DNA from: CADEDH01 sp965263455
GTDB lineage: Bacteria > Actinomycetota > Acidimicrobiia > Acidimicrobiales > SZUA-35
Assembly: GCA_965263455.1 (NCBI GenBank)
Contig: CBDHHN010000002.1
Location: 682,001-746,000 of the forward strand
Length of the DNA stretch: 64,000 bases
Direction of reading: 5' to 3'
Made by a program: the position numbers and the translations under genes. The notes beneath the pieces were generated by a model that was given only the letters and a program-made list of their open reading frames with translations, searched no databases and was not told the DNA's origin. Shown here piece after piece: positions 8,205-16,902 of this stretch (its first letter is position 1; each line of letters starts with the position of its first letter).

Positions 8205-9176
8205 TCAGCGTCGGGCCGAGATCGAGCCCAACCCCCTGCGCAGGGCCAGGGCGGCGCCCGCCACCATGGCCACGGCCGCCACCAGGACGATGATGCGAAC
8301 CACGCCGCCGGACCCCGATTCGGGCTCGGCCAGATCGACCAGACCACGGCGCCCCTGGCTCCACGCCCGGTCCAGTTCGGCCACCGGGTTGGTCCCGTCG
8401 TCCTGGGCCACGACCACGGTGAGCAGGGTCGAGGGCCGGGACGGGTCGTCGCCCGGCTCGGCCACCGCCACCTGGGCGAAGAGGGCGGTCTGGTCGCCGC
8501 AGCGGCTGTCGCCGCCGGCCTCGGACCCGGCGACGAGGGCCGCCACCAGGGCCGAGCCCAGGTCGTCTCCGACCTCGGACCGGGCGGTGAAGGCGGCCAG
8601 GGCGTCCTCGACCACCGTGGCCGACACCAGCAGGTTGCCCTGGACCGAGACCACCTCGTCGGTGCGGTCGAGGGCCACGGCGACGTTGTCGACACCGGTG
8701 TGGGCCGCCGCCTCGGGGGTGCCGTCGTCGCCGGCCAGGATCACGGCGGCGTGCTGGCGGACCGCGGCCAGGTCCTCGGGCTCCTCGGCCACCAGGCGGG
8801 CCACGGCCGCCGCCGGCCGCTCCCCCGTAGTGAGGGCCTGGGCCAGCCGTCCGGGGGCGGTGGCGTCGAACCGGGCCTGGCTGATGGCCGCTCCGACGCC
8901 GGGGACCAGGGCAACCGGGGCCAGGGGACGGGCCGGGTCGCCGACCAGTTCGGCCGGGACACAGGAGGCGATGGCGGCACCGACCCGGTCGGTCCCTGGT
9001 TCGACCGCGACCAGCGACCAGGTGGCGTGGGCCGGGGCGGCGGTCGTCACCAGCGTGGTCGCCACGACCAGGGCGACGACGAGGCCGACGGCCGAGGCCC
9101 GGGCCGGGCCGACCGGCCGGAACCGGGGCCGACGGGCCGGGATGGGACGGGCGTGGGCGGGGGGCGGGCTCGCCAT
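8205..9176 (-). CDS. exported, membrane-anchored DUF1028 protein (Ntn-hydrolase-like)
   Basis: A 323-residue protein containing a DUF1028 domain: ATWSLVAVEPGTDRVGAAIA is the family N-terminus and GGDSRCGDQTALFAQV matches its second conserved block. DUF1028 is a predicted Ntn-hydrolase fold whose nucleophile is thought to be the first Thr/Ser of the mature chain. Here a signal peptide ends APAHA at residue 51, so signal peptidase would expose Thr52 as N-terminus. A C-terminal helix (RIIVLVAAVAMVAGAALAL) followed by arginines anchors it in the membrane with the domain outside. The ATG at 9174-9176 lies seven bases after a TACATT -10 box. Substrate unknown. Confidence 0.72.
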   Translation of the reverse strand: MASPPPAHARPIPARRPRFRPVGPARASAVGLVVALVVATTLVTTAAPAHATWSLVAVEPGTDRVGAAIASCVPAELVGDPARPLAPVALVPGVGAAISQARFDATAPGRLAQALTTGERPAAAVARLVAEEPEDLAAVRQHAAVILAGDDGTPEAAAHTGVDNVAVALDRTDEVVSVQGNLLVSATVVEDALAAFTARSEVGDDLGSALVAALVAGSEAGGDSRCGDQTALFAQVAVAEPGDDPSRPSTLLTVVVAQDDGTNPVAELDRAWSQGRRGLVDLAEPESGSGGVVRIIVLVAAVAMVAGAALALRRGLGSISARR

Positions 9177-9183
9177 GACGGGC

Positions 9184-9189
9184 AATGTA
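9184..9189 (-). promoter_or_regulatory. -10 box TACATT, leaderless start of the DUF1028 gene
   Basis: Minus-strand TACATT is followed by seven bases and then the ATG at 9176. It is divergent from the helicase promoter region. Confidence 0.45.
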
Positions 9190-9191
9190 AC

Positions 9192-9242
9192 TTGGCCGGC
9201 CGGCCCTCCCGGTAGAGTGGGATGGTTCCGGTGTCCAGGAGG
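9192..9242 (+). promoter_or_regulatory. promoter and strong ribosome-binding site of the DEAD-box helicase
   Basis: A weak -35 (TTGGCC, 9192-9197) and a -10 (TAGAGT, 9213-9218) are 15 bases apart. AGGAGG at 9237-9242 lies eight bases before the ATG at 9251. This is one of the few genes here with a near-perfect Shine-Dalgarno site. Confidence 0.45.
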
Positions 9243-9250
9243 TTGCCGCG

Positions 9251-11071
9251 ATGCCAACTGGTCCCGTCATCGATTCCGCTGTGCCCGAGCCGCCGTCACC
9301 GTCCGAAGGTGTCGACGAGGTCGACTTTGCCTCGCTCGGGCTGCCTCAGCCCCTGGTCGAGGCGCTGGCCCGTCGCCGGTTCACCCGGGCGTTCCCGGTC
9401 CAGGCCGCCACCATTCCCGACGCCCTGGCCGGGCGCGACGTGCTGGGACGGGCTCCGACCGGGTCGGGCAAGACCCTGGCCTTCGGCCTTCCACTGCTGG
9501 CCCGTCTCGGTCGGGGCCGACCGCACCGACCCAGGGGCCTGATCCTGGCCCCGACCCGGGAGCTGGCCGAACAGATCCGGCGCGAGCTGGAGCCCCTGGC
9601 CCACGCCCTCGACCGGCGGGTGTCGGTCGTCTACGGCGGGGTGGCCTTCAAGCCGCAGCTGACCGCCGTCCGGGCCGGCGTCGATCTGATGGTGGCCTGC
9701 CCCGGCCGCCTCCAGGACCTCATCGACCAGGGTGAGCTGTCCCTGGACGAGGTCGACCAGGTGGTGATCGACGAGGCCGACCGGATGGCCGACATGGGGT
9801 TCCTGCCCGCCGTCCGCCAGCTGCTGGACATGACGGCGGTGCGCCGCCAGACCGTGCTCTTCTCGGCCACCCTCGACAACGACGTGGGCGCCCTGGTCGA
9901 GCAGTACCAGCAGGACCCGATCGAACATCAGGTGGGCGAGCTCGAGCCCGACCTGTCGCTGGTGACGCACCGGTTCATCGCCACCTCGAAGGACACCAAG
10001 CTTCCACTGACGGCCGACCTGATCGACGAACTCGGCCCGACCATGGTGTTCTGCCGGACCCGTCACGGGGTCGATCGGGTGGCCCGCCAGCTCAAGCGGT
10101 GCGGAATCAAGGCCGGCTGGATCCATGGCGGCCGCAACCAGAAGCAGCGCGACGCCGCTCTCGAGGCGTTCACCTCGGGCCGGGTGGTGGCCCTGGTGGC
10201 GACGGACGTGGCGGCGCGGGGCATCCACGTCGATGGTGTGGCCGGCGTCATCCACTACGACCCCCCGGCCGACCACAAGGACTACGTGCACCGGTCGGGT
10301 CGTACGGCCCGGGCCGGCTCCGAGGGCACCGTCGTGTCGCTGGTCAATCGGGATCAGCGACGGACGGTGGCCCGCCTGGCCGCCGCCGTCGGACTGCCGC
10401 CGAGCGAGCCCGAGCCCGAGCCGCCGGTCCGGGCCCGCCCGAGCGAGACCTGGGTCGATCAGCGCCCCGACCGCAAGTCGTCCGGCAAGGGTCGCGCCAC
10501 CGCCGGGGGCCGGGACGACGATCGGCCCTCCGACGATGGCCCCGGTCGGGACCGGACCCGGAGTCGGAACGACAACCGGAACAAATCCCGGAACCGACGC
10601 GACGACACCGACGACCGTCCCAACCGGAACCGCAACCGGACCGACAACCGACGCGACGACACCGACGACCGTCGGCCCAGGCGGCGCTCGTCGTCCGGGG
10701 CCGGGGAGGCCGGTGAACAGGAGTCTGAGCGGACCGGGCCCCGCGGCCGGGCCGGATCCCGGTCGGGCGGACGGCCCGCGGGCCGCGCCACCGGCGGGGC
10801 CCGGACCAGGAACGGCTCCACTCCGGGGCGTCGGCCCCGAGGTGGTGACTCCGGAGCCGGGACGGCGGCCGACGCCACCGCCCCCGGTACCGACGTCGAT
10901 CGGCCCAAACCCAAGGGCCGGACGGCCAAGGGCAAGACGACCACCGGAGGCGCGGGCCGGGCCAAGGCGACGGCCAAGGGGAAGGTCGTGGGTAGCGGCA
11001 AGGGCCGGAGCCCTGGCAGCAAGCGGTCCGGCCGACCCCGGTCCAAGAACCACAAGCAGACCCGGGGTTGA
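9251..11071 (+). CDS. DEAD-box ATP-dependent RNA helicase with long basic, low-complexity tail
   Basis: A 606-residue RhlE/DeaD-like RNA helicase. Motifs in order: Q-motif region (FASLGLPQPLVEAL...FPVQAATIP), motif I APTGSGKT, Ia PTRELAEQ, DEAD box VIDEADRMADMGF, SAT (FSATLDN), then the second RecA domain with VATDVAARGIHVDGV and HRSGRTARAG. After about residue 375 the rest is Arg/Asp/Asn/Gly-rich and probably disordered, as in cold-shock and ribosome-assembly helicases where such tails bind RNA. It includes a 28-base direct repeat. The start follows an AGGAGG site. A role in RNA unwinding or ribosome biogenesis follows from the family. Confidence 0.93.
   Translation: MPTGPVIDSAVPEPPSPSEGVDEVDFASLGLPQPLVEALARRRFTRAFPVQAATIPDALAGRDVLGRAPTGSGKTLAFGLPLLARLGRGRPHRPRGLILAPTRELAEQIRRELEPLAHALDRRVSVVYGGVAFKPQLTAVRAGVDLMVACPGRLQDLIDQGELSLDEVDQVVIDEADRMADMGFLPAVRQLLDMTAVRRQTVLFSATLDNDVGALVEQYQQDPIEHQVGELEPDLSLVTHRFIATSKDTKLPLTADLIDELGPTMVFCRTRHGVDRVARQLKRCGIKAGWIHGGRNQKQRDAALEAFTSGRVVALVATDVAARGIHVDGVAGVIHYDPPADHKDYVHRSGRTARAGSEGTVVSLVNRDQRRTVARLAAAVGLPPSEPEPEPPVRARPSETWVDQRPDRKSSGKGRATAGGRDDDRPSDDGPGRDRTRSRNDNRNKSRNRRDDTDDRPNRNRNRTDNRRDDTDDRRPRRRSSSGAGEAGEQESERTGPRGRAGSRSGGRPAGRATGGARTRNGSTPGRRPRGGDSGAGTAADATAPGTDVDRPKPKGRTAKGKTTTGGAGRAKATAKGKVVGSGKGRSPGSKRSGRPRSKNHKQTRG
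10592..10673 (+). repeat. 28-bp direct repeat inside the helicase tail
   Basis: Two identical 28-base copies at 10592-10619 and 10646-10673, 54 bases apart, each encoding NRRDDTDDR. The spacer encodes an RN-rich stretch. This is a recent in-frame duplication in the disordered RNA-binding tail. Confidence 0.8.
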
Positions 11072-11147
11072 TGGCGACCACGCCGATGGTCACCCCGGTA
11101 CGACGAGCTCCGGGGCCGACGGTTCGGCGATAGCGTTGGTTCCCACC

Positions 11148-11621
11148 ATGAAGGTCTTCCTGGTCCGGCACGCACATGCCGGCGCTCGCGCCGCCGACGG
11201 CCGCGATCTGTACCGCCCGCTCACCCGCAAGGGCAGGGACCGGGCCCGTGACCTGGCCCACGTCCTCCTGCCCGAGGGTCCGACCCGGGTGCTGTCGAGT
11301 CCGGCCACCCGCTGCGTCCAGACCGTGGAACCGCTGGCGGCGGCGGCCTCGGTCGTCGTCGACGAGCAACCCGACCTGTGGGAGGGCTCGTCCCCGGCCC
11401 ACGTCCTGGCCCTGGTCGGCCACCTGCCCGACGAGGTGGTGGTGGCGTGCAGCCATGGCGACGTCATCCCCTCCGTCATCGACCACCTGGCCCACCAGGG
11501 CGCCGAGGTGAGGGGGCGGGGCTGTGAGAAGGGATCGATCTGGCGCCTCGATCGCCACGACGGCCGCTGGGCCGCAGCCCGGTACCTGGGCGTGGCCGTC
11601 GCCGACGTTGGAGACGCCTGA
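11148..11621 (+). CDS. SixA-like histidine phosphatase
   Basis: A 157-residue protein of the histidine phosphatase superfamily. The nucleophile motif is at the N-terminus (FLVRHAHAGAR, an R-H-A variant of RHG); the second catalytic His is in ACSHGDVI. The size and the pattern LTRKGRDRARDLA fit SixA-type phosphohistidine phosphatases rather than phosphoglycerate mutases. In E. coli, SixA removes phosphate from histidines of phosphotransfer proteins; the target here is unknown. The ATG at 11148 begins exactly at the domain and a TAGCGT box lies 11 bases upstream (11131-11136). It converges with the transglutaminase gene, whose stop is 13 bases away. Confidence 0.78.
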   Translation: MKVFLVRHAHAGARAADGRDLYRPLTRKGRDRARDLAHVLLPEGPTRVLSSPATRCVQTVEPLAAAASVVVDEQPDLWEGSSPAHVLALVGHLPDEVVVACSHGDVIPSVIDHLAHQGAEVRGRGCEKGSIWRLDRHDGRWAAARYLGVAVADVGDA

Positions 11622-11634
11622 GGGCGTCGCCGGT

Positions 11635-13656
11635 TCAGCGGCCGGAGGGGACGGCCACCCCCTCGACCGACTCGAACTCGTCCGACCTCACGCTGGCCTC
11701 GAGCCGGCTCAGCCGCTGGTCGAGGTCCCGGGCCACGGCGGCGTCCACCATCGGCTCCGGACCGCCGGGGTGGTGACCGTAGAGCACCAGCTCGACGGCC
11801 CGGACGGCGCCGTCGACGGCATCGGGGTCCAGGCCCGCCGCCACCAGATCGGTGCCGCGGTCCCTCACGGTGGCCGACGGGGCCCAGGTCAACCCCACCT
11901 CGGCGCCGACGTCGTCCAACCGACGGACGGCGGCCCGCGGGTCGCGCCCGTCCGGCGTCGGGTCCGGACCGCGCCGCCGCCGACCGGCCAGGAGCCCCCC
12001 GACGGCCGCCACGACCAGTAGCACAACCCCGAGCGCCGCCGCCCTCGGTGCGGTGACCGCCGGGCTCGGGGGTCGGGGGGCAGGGCCGAGCGAGGTCGGG
12101 GCCTCACCCGCCAGGGGGACCCCGGCGGTGGGATCGAAGCCCTGCCAACCGACACCGGGGAAGTAGACCTCGGCCCAGACGTGGGCGTCGGTCCCCCGCG
12201 ACACCCACTCCCCGGCAGCCCCGTCGAAGGCACCGGGCACGTAGCCCACCACCAGACGGGCCGGGATCCCCAGCGAACGCAGCAGCACGACCAGGGCGCT
12301 GCCGATCTGCTCGCAGTAGCCGCGCCGGTCGCCGAAGAGGAGGTTGGACACGGCGTCCCGACCCGGCGGCAGGCGATCGATGTCGCGGGTGTAGGTCAGG
12401 TTGTCGTCCATCCAGGCCTCGATGGCGAGGACGGCATCGTAGGTGGTGGCGGCGTCGGAGGTCACGGTGGCGGCCAGTTCGGCCACCGGAGCGGGCACGT
12501 CGTCCTCCCGGGCGTAGCGGACCAGGAACGGGTCGCCGGGGTCCAGGAGCCGCGGATCGGCGGCCCGCAGGTCGTCGGCCTCGACCGGCACCACGGCGCT
12601 GGTGGCCGTCCACCGGTCGCCGGGCTCCAGCGCCCGGTCCAGGACCACGGTGCCGTCGTCGACGATGGTGGCGGTGCGGTCGGGGACCTCGATCGCGGTC
12701 ACCGACCACGCCGTCGGAGCCACCCCGAGCCCGGCGCCGAGGACGGTGACGTCCTGGACCACGGCCCGCGACGGCGGCGGCCCGACCTCCGGACCCCGAC
12801 CGACCGGGGCCGGTGGGGGCGGGCCCGGGGCGGCGCCCGCCGTCCACCGCCGACCGTCCCACACGTCGTAGGTCGCGGCCCGCCAGTAGAGGGGGACCTC
12901 GGACCGGACCCGGAGGACCTCGTCCTCGGTCAGGACCACGGGCTCTCCGACATCGAGACCCCCGGTCAGGCCGGGGTGGGCCATCGCCCCCGGCCCGACG
13001 ACCCCGGTCGGGGCCTCGGCCTCGGCCCCGGCCCCGGGGGCCAGGAACCGGGCCGGGATCAGCCGCGCCGTGGCCGTCAGGACCGGCCCGGAGGCCAGGA
13101 CGGCGGCCGCCGCCACCACGGCGACCGTCGAACCGGCCCGGGCCACCGCCCCGACCGTCACCGTGCTCCGAGGCCGGATCGCGGCCGCCTCGGGCCGTCC
13201 CGTCCCGGTCTCGGGACCTCCGGCCGACGGCGCCGGCCGGTCGGCGTCGAGGACGACGACGACCGCCACCAGGATGGCCCACAGAGCGACGAGGCCGTCG
13301 GGTACCGAGGCCCCGGCCCGGTAGAGGGCGGTGAGCAGGGGGAGACCGAGAGCCGGTACGAGGCGGGTCATGGCCCGCCGGTCGAGGGCGGCGACACCGG
13401 TCGCCACCAGGGCCGCCAGATGGACCGGAAGCCACCCTCGGCCCACCGGGACCACCGTCAGCACCACGACCGCGGGTCCGACCAGGGCGGAGGCCCAACG
13501 GTCGGTGCCGGGCGCCAGCGCGGCGACCGTCACCCCGGCGGCCACCGCCGTCAGCAGGCCGGTCCGCTCGGTGACGGACAGGGGGGCGGCGACCGCGATC
13601 AGGCACAGGGCCGTGATCCCGGCCAGGCGCTGGATCAGCCCGGGGGCCGCTGCCAT
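11635..13656 (-). CDS. membrane-bound transglutaminase-like protein (TgpA/DUF3488-type)
   Basis: A 673-residue protein with about six N-terminal membrane helices, an extracytoplasmic region, and a transglutaminase-like domain with all three catalytic residues: Cys in RRGYCEQIGSA, His in TDAHVWAEVYFPG and Asp in GFDPTAG. Another helix (AAALGVVLLVVAAVGGLLAG) and a cytoplasmic DUF4129-like tail follow. This is the classic third member of MoxR-DUF58-transglutaminase operons, thought to act on cell-surface proteins. Its ATG lies inside the end of the DUF58 gene (22-base overlap), so the two are translationally coupled. The actual reaction (protease, cross-linking) is not known for this subfamily. 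Confidence 0.85.
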   Translation of the reverse strand: MAAAPGLIQRLAGITALCLIAVAAPLSVTERTGLLTAVAAGVTVAALAPGTDRWASALVGPAVVVLTVVPVGRGWLPVHLAALVATGVAALDRRAMTRLVPALGLPLLTALYRAGASVPDGLVALWAILVAVVVVLDADRPAPSAGGPETGTGRPEAAAIRPRSTVTVGAVARAGSTVAVVAAAAVLASGPVLTATARLIPARFLAPGAGAEAEAPTGVVGPGAMAHPGLTGGLDVGEPVVLTEDEVLRVRSEVPLYWRAATYDVWDGRRWTAGAAPGPPPPAPVGRGPEVGPPPSRAVVQDVTVLGAGLGVAPTAWSVTAIEVPDRTATIVDDGTVVLDRALEPGDRWTATSAVVPVEADDLRAADPRLLDPGDPFLVRYAREDDVPAPVAELAATVTSDAATTYDAVLAIEAWMDDNLTYTRDIDRLPPGRDAVSNLLFGDRRGYCEQIGSALVVLLRSLGIPARLVVGYVPGAFDGAAGEWVSRGTDAHVWAEVYFPGVGWQGFDPTAGVPLAGEAPTSLGPAPRPPSPAVTAPRAAALGVVLLVVAAVGGLLAGRRRRGPDPTPDGRDPRAAVRRLDDVGAEVGLTWAPSATVRDRGTDLVAAGLDPDAVDGAVRAVELVLYGHHPGGPEPMVDAAVARDLDQRLSRLEASVRSDEFESVEGVAVPSGR

Positions 13657-14672
13657 CGCAGACCCTCGGCCGAGATCACCAGCCGGCTGCGGCCTCCGGA
13701 ATCGTCCGAAGGCCGGTCGGGGCGACCGACGCCGGCCCGGGCCAGCCGCACACCGACGTCGGTGGCGGTGGCGACCGGGCTCGCCACCGGTGGACCGCCG
13801 TCGTCCTCGATGGTGATCAACCGCACCCGTAGTCCCTGGGCCAACAGCTGCTCCAGGGCGCTACGGGCCCGACCCAGCACCGACTCCGCCGCCTCGGGGT
13901 TCTCTGCGCCCCCGGCCCCACCGGCGGCCACGGCCGCCGCCGTCTCGACCGAGGCCGGCTCGGCCGCGACCGTGTCGACGACGACGTCCACCTCGGCCGC
14001 GGCGGCCGGGGTCCGCCGATCGCGGACCACGATGGACCCCGAGCGGGCCACCGAGGGCCAGTGGACGTCACGGGGGGCGTCGCCGGGCACGTAGGGCCGA
14101 AGGCCGACCGGCTCCTCGCCGCCGACGGCGGAGACCCCGGTATCGAGCATCGGGGACGGAGGAACGGCGACCCACACCCGCCGGGGGACGACGTGGATCG
14201 GGCTGTCGAGCCTCACCGGTCCCGACCGGACGCACGACACCAGCCCCAGTGGGGTCGAGCTGCGAACGGCGACCTCCAGCCACCCGACCAGTCCCCTGGG
14301 TCCGGCCCGCAGGTCCAACTCGCCGGCTGCCGGCAGGCCGGCGGCGTACCACGCCCGATCGGCTCCCTCGACGGCGACGGCGCACACCGTCGCCGGCCGA
14401 CCCTCGATCCGGAGACGCAGCCGGTACCCGGCGCCGGTGGTCACCGTGACCGGGCCCTCGACCGACACCCGGACGGCGCCGACCGTCCGGCGGGCAGACA
14501 GGGCGTTGACGGCCAGGGCCAGCAGTGCCCCCAGGGTGACGGCCAGCAACGACCGCTGCTGGAGCGCGACCGCCACCGCCGTTCCCGGCACGGCCAGCAC
14601 GGCCATCCCGGCTCCGGTCGGGGTCAGGAGATAGCGGTGGCGGGGCCGTGCCCCACGGCGGCCGATGGTCAC
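13635..14672 (-). CDS. DUF58 membrane protein (MoxR partner, vWA-like)
   Basis: A 345-residue DUF58 protein: two N-terminal membrane helices (MAVLAVPGTAVAVAL, LLAVTLGALLALAVNALS), a beta-rich middle part, and the conserved LRPYVPGDAPRDVHWPSVARSGSIVVR block that defines DUF58. DUF58 proteins resemble von Willebrand A domains and work with MoxR AAA+ ATPases. The GTG at 14672 gives a four-base overlap (GTGA) with the moxR stop, and upstream in-frame sequence is arginine/proline shadow, so this start is well supported. The C-terminal part is low in similarity and contains an Ala/Gly/Glu-rich insert. Confidence 0.82.
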   Translation of the reverse strand: MTIGRRGARPRHRYLLTPTGAGMAVLAVPGTAVAVALQQRSLLAVTLGALLALAVNALSARRTVGAVRVSVEGPVTVTTGAGYRLRLRIEGRPATVCAVAVEGADRAWYAAGLPAAGELDLRAGPRGLVGWLEVAVRSSTPLGLVSCVRSGPVRLDSPIHVVPRRVWVAVPPSPMLDTGVSAVGGEEPVGLRPYVPGDAPRDVHWPSVARSGSIVVRDRRTPAAAAEVDVVVDTVAAEPASVETAAAVAAGGAGGAENPEAAESVLGRARSALEQLLAQGLRVRLITIEDDGGPPVASPVATATDVGVRLARAGVGRPDRPSDDSGGRSRLVISAEGLRWQRPPG

Positions 14673-15616
14673 GGGGCGCCCGGGACGGCCCGGCCCTCGA
14701 CCGCGGTCCGGACCAGGGCGTGGTGGGTGTCGACCGGTTCCCCCTCCCGGGCCAGCCGATGGGCCAGGCAGGGCACCGCCACCGCCCGCACGTCGTCGGG
14801 GACCACGAACGACCGCCCGTCGGCCACGGCCAGCCCCCGGGCCAGGGCCACGACCGAGCGGGCGGCCCTGGTCGACAGGTGGCCGACGGCCCGAAGGTCG
14901 TCGCACAGGTCGAGCACGTAGTCGGCCACCGGATCGGCGACCGTGACCCGGGCCACGATCCGACGGACACCGGGCAGGTAGTGGGTCGGGATCACCGGCT
15001 TCAGCCGACCCGCCGCGGTCGGCCCACCATGACCGCCCAGCAGTCGTCGCTCGGTCTCGCGGTCGGCCGGTCCCAGCCCCAGGGCCACACCGAACCGGTC
15101 GAGCTGACCGATGGTCAGGGGGAAGGTCCCGGCCGACCCGATGGGGTTCATGGTGGCCACCACCAGGAACGGGTCGGGCACCGGTCGGCTCACACCGTCG
15201 GTGGTGACCCGACCTTCGGCCATGGCTTCGAGGAGAGCCGACTGGGTCCGGGGGGTGATGCGGTTCACCTCGTCGACCAGAACCACGTTGGCCACCAGGG
15301 GTCCCGGCCGGTGGGTCCAGGAGCCGTCGGCCGGCGACAGGACCGACACCCCCGTCAAGTCGGTGGGAAGGAGGTCCGGGGTGCCCTGGATCCGGCCGAA
15401 GGTTCCGCCCACGATCCGGGCCAGGGCCGTCGCCAGGCTGGTCTTGCCCACCCCGGGGAGGTCGCTCAGCAGCAGGTGCTCGCCGGTGATGAGTGCGGCG
15501 GTGGCCAGGCGGATCTGGGCCGGCTTGCCCAACAGCACCGACCCAAGGCCGTTCTCGACGGCCCGGACCGCATCGACGATGCGGTGGTCCATCTCGGCGG
15601 TGGCGGCCACGGTCAT
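14669..15616 (-). CDS. MoxR-type AAA+ ATPase
   Basis: A 315-residue MoxR-family chaperone-like ATPase. Walker A is LPGVGKTSLA, Walker B VVLVDEVNRITPRTQSALLEAM, sensor 1 VVATMNPIGSAGTFPL, and the arginine-finger region is LDRFGVAL. It begins the three-gene MoxR/DUF58/transglutaminase operon; MoxR proteins are thought to remodel or insert metal into the vWA-like partner. The ATG at 15616 is preferred (AGGA six bases upstream) over the start 21 bases earlier. The 58-base gap to the ccm operon stop upstream means read-through from the ccm genes is possible. Confidence 0.88.
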   Translation of the reverse strand: MTVAATAEMDHRIVDAVRAVENGLGSVLLGKPAQIRLATAALITGEHLLLSDLPGVGKTSLATALARIVGGTFGRIQGTPDLLPTDLTGVSVLSPADGSWTHRPGPLVANVVLVDEVNRITPRTQSALLEAMAEGRVTTDGVSRPVPDPFLVVATMNPIGSAGTFPLTIGQLDRFGVALGLGPADRETERRLLGGHGGPTAAGRLKPVIPTHYLPGVRRIVARVTVADPVADYVLDLCDDLRAVGHLSTRAARSVVALARGLAVADGRSFVVPDDVRAVAVPCLAHRLAREGEPVDTHHALVRTAVEGRAVPGAP

Positions 15617-15674
15617 GCCGTCCTGTCGGCCTACCACCGGTCGGCTTGAGTCCGACCGATCGCGGCCGGCGGGA

Positions 15675-16436
15675 TCAGCAGCCGTTGCGTTGGGCGATCG
15701 CGGCCGTCTGGTTGACGAAGAACGGGGGTGGATCGAGGGCCAGGAGGGTGGCCACGTCCCGGCAGGCGGCGTCGGCGTCGCCCAGGCGGTCGTTGACGGT
15801 GGCCCGGAAGGCCAACGGATCGGGGAGCTGCGGATCGGCGGCGATGGCCTGGTCGAGGTAGCCGACGCCGGCCGCGATCAGCTCCTGGGCCTCGGCGTCC
15901 ATGTCGGCCCCCTGCTCCGACGCCTGGAGCGACCCGGCGGCCAGCAGCAGGTACCAGCCGCGATAGCTCAGCGCCTCGGCGTTCTCCGGGTCGTCGAGCA
16001 GGACCTGATCGAAGCATTCGAGCGAACCCAGGAGGTCGCCCTCGATCGACCCCAGTTCCTGGCATTGGGCCACCCGGGTTCGGGAGGAGGCGTCGATGGC
16101 CCCGCTCAACTGTTCGCCCACACCCCGCTCGCCCGAGGCCCGGGCCAGCAGCAGGCCGGCGCCCACGGCGAACACGGCCAGGCCCGCCAGCACCAGCCAT
16201 CGCAGGGGCCCGCCCCTCCCCGAGGCCGGGGCGGCGACGGGGGCGGTGTCCTCGCCGTCGAGGCGGCGCAACACGGTGGCCAGGCGGGCCCCGTAGGTCT
16301 CGCTCAGGCGCCGGTGGTCGGCCTCGGACAGGTCACCGGAGGCCAGTTCGGCATCGAGCTGGTCGAGGGAACGGAGCCACTGGTCCCGCTCCTCCTCCAA
16401 TGCCGAGCGGGCCCGGTCGGTGGTCTCGGCCGCCAT
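15675..16436 (-). CDS. ccmI: CcmI-like TPR protein of cytochrome c maturation
   Basis: A 253-residue protein in the last position of the ccm operon. The N-terminus ERDQWLRSLDQLDAELASGDLSEADHRRL is the cytoplasmic helical segment seen in CcmI/CycH and many CcmH-CcmI fusions; one membrane helix follows (LRWLVLAGLAVFAVGAGLLLA), then an outside domain with TPR-like helices (ENAEALSYRGWYLLLA, ADPQLPDPLAFRATVNDRLGD). By analogy it holds apocytochrome c for haem attachment by CcmF/CcmH. It begins one base after the ccmH stop. The usual first CcmI helix is absent, so it is shorter than proteobacterial CcmI. Confidence 0.75.
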   Translation of the reverse strand: MAAETTDRARSALEEERDQWLRSLDQLDAELASGDLSEADHRRLSETYGARLATVLRRLDGEDTAPVAAPASGRGGPLRWLVLAGLAVFAVGAGLLLARASGERGVGEQLSGAIDASSRTRVAQCQELGSIEGDLLGSLECFDQVLLDDPENAEALSYRGWYLLLAAGSLQASEQGADMDAEAQELIAAGVGYLDQAIAADPQLPDPLAFRATVNDRLGDADAACRDVATLLALDPPPFFVNQTAAIAQRNGC

Positions 16437-16437
16437 G

Positions 16438-16902
16438 TCAGTCGCCTCGGCTCTCGGCCCGGGCCGACTCGACCAGGGCCCGGTCGGCCTCGGACAGGGT
16501 CGACGGCGGAGCGCGACGGGTGGCCAGGGTGGCGACGACCGCGGCCCCGCCCACCGCGGCCAGGACCGGCAGCACCCAGAGCAGGGTGGCCAGGCCCTCG
16601 GCCGGTGGGTTGAGCAGGACCCGGGCCTCGTAGGCCCGGAGCAGATCGTTGCGGATCTCGGTGTCGGTGGCGCCCGCCGCCACCTCGTTGGCGATGAACT
16701 GGCGGATGGTGGCGGCCACCGCGGCGTTGGAATCGGCCACGCTCTCGCCCCGACATTCGGGGCAGGCGAACGACTCCTGCAACCGCTGGATCCGCTCGGC
16801 GTCGGTCTCGACCCCGCCGCCGGTGAAGGTGGCCACGGCCAGGAGAGCAACCGCGGCGGCCAGGACCGCGGCCCACGCCACCGTGCCCGTCCGTCCGGTC
16901 AC
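16438..16902 (-). CDS. ccmH: CcmH/CcmL-type thioredoxin-like haem lyase subunit
   Basis: A 154-residue protein with an N-terminal signal/anchor helix (VAWAAVLAAAVALLAVATF) and the CcmH redox motif at residues 45-58: FACPECRGESVADSNA, with Cys47 and Cys50 (family form LRCPxCQGQSIADSNA). A second membrane helix near residue 120 completes the usual topology. In System I, CcmH reduces the CXXCH cysteines of apocytochrome c before haem attachment. The GTG at 16902 overlaps the ccmG stop by four bases. Glu replaces the more usual residue between the cysteines and Arg replaces Gln after them. Confidence 0.87.
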   Translation of the reverse strand: MTGRTGTVAWAAVLAAAVALLAVATFTGGGVETDAERIQRLQESFACPECRGESVADSNAAVAATIRQFIANEVAAGATDTEIRNDLLRAYEARVLLNPPAEGLATLLWVLPVLAAVGGAAVVATLATRRAPPSTLSEADRALVESARAESRGD

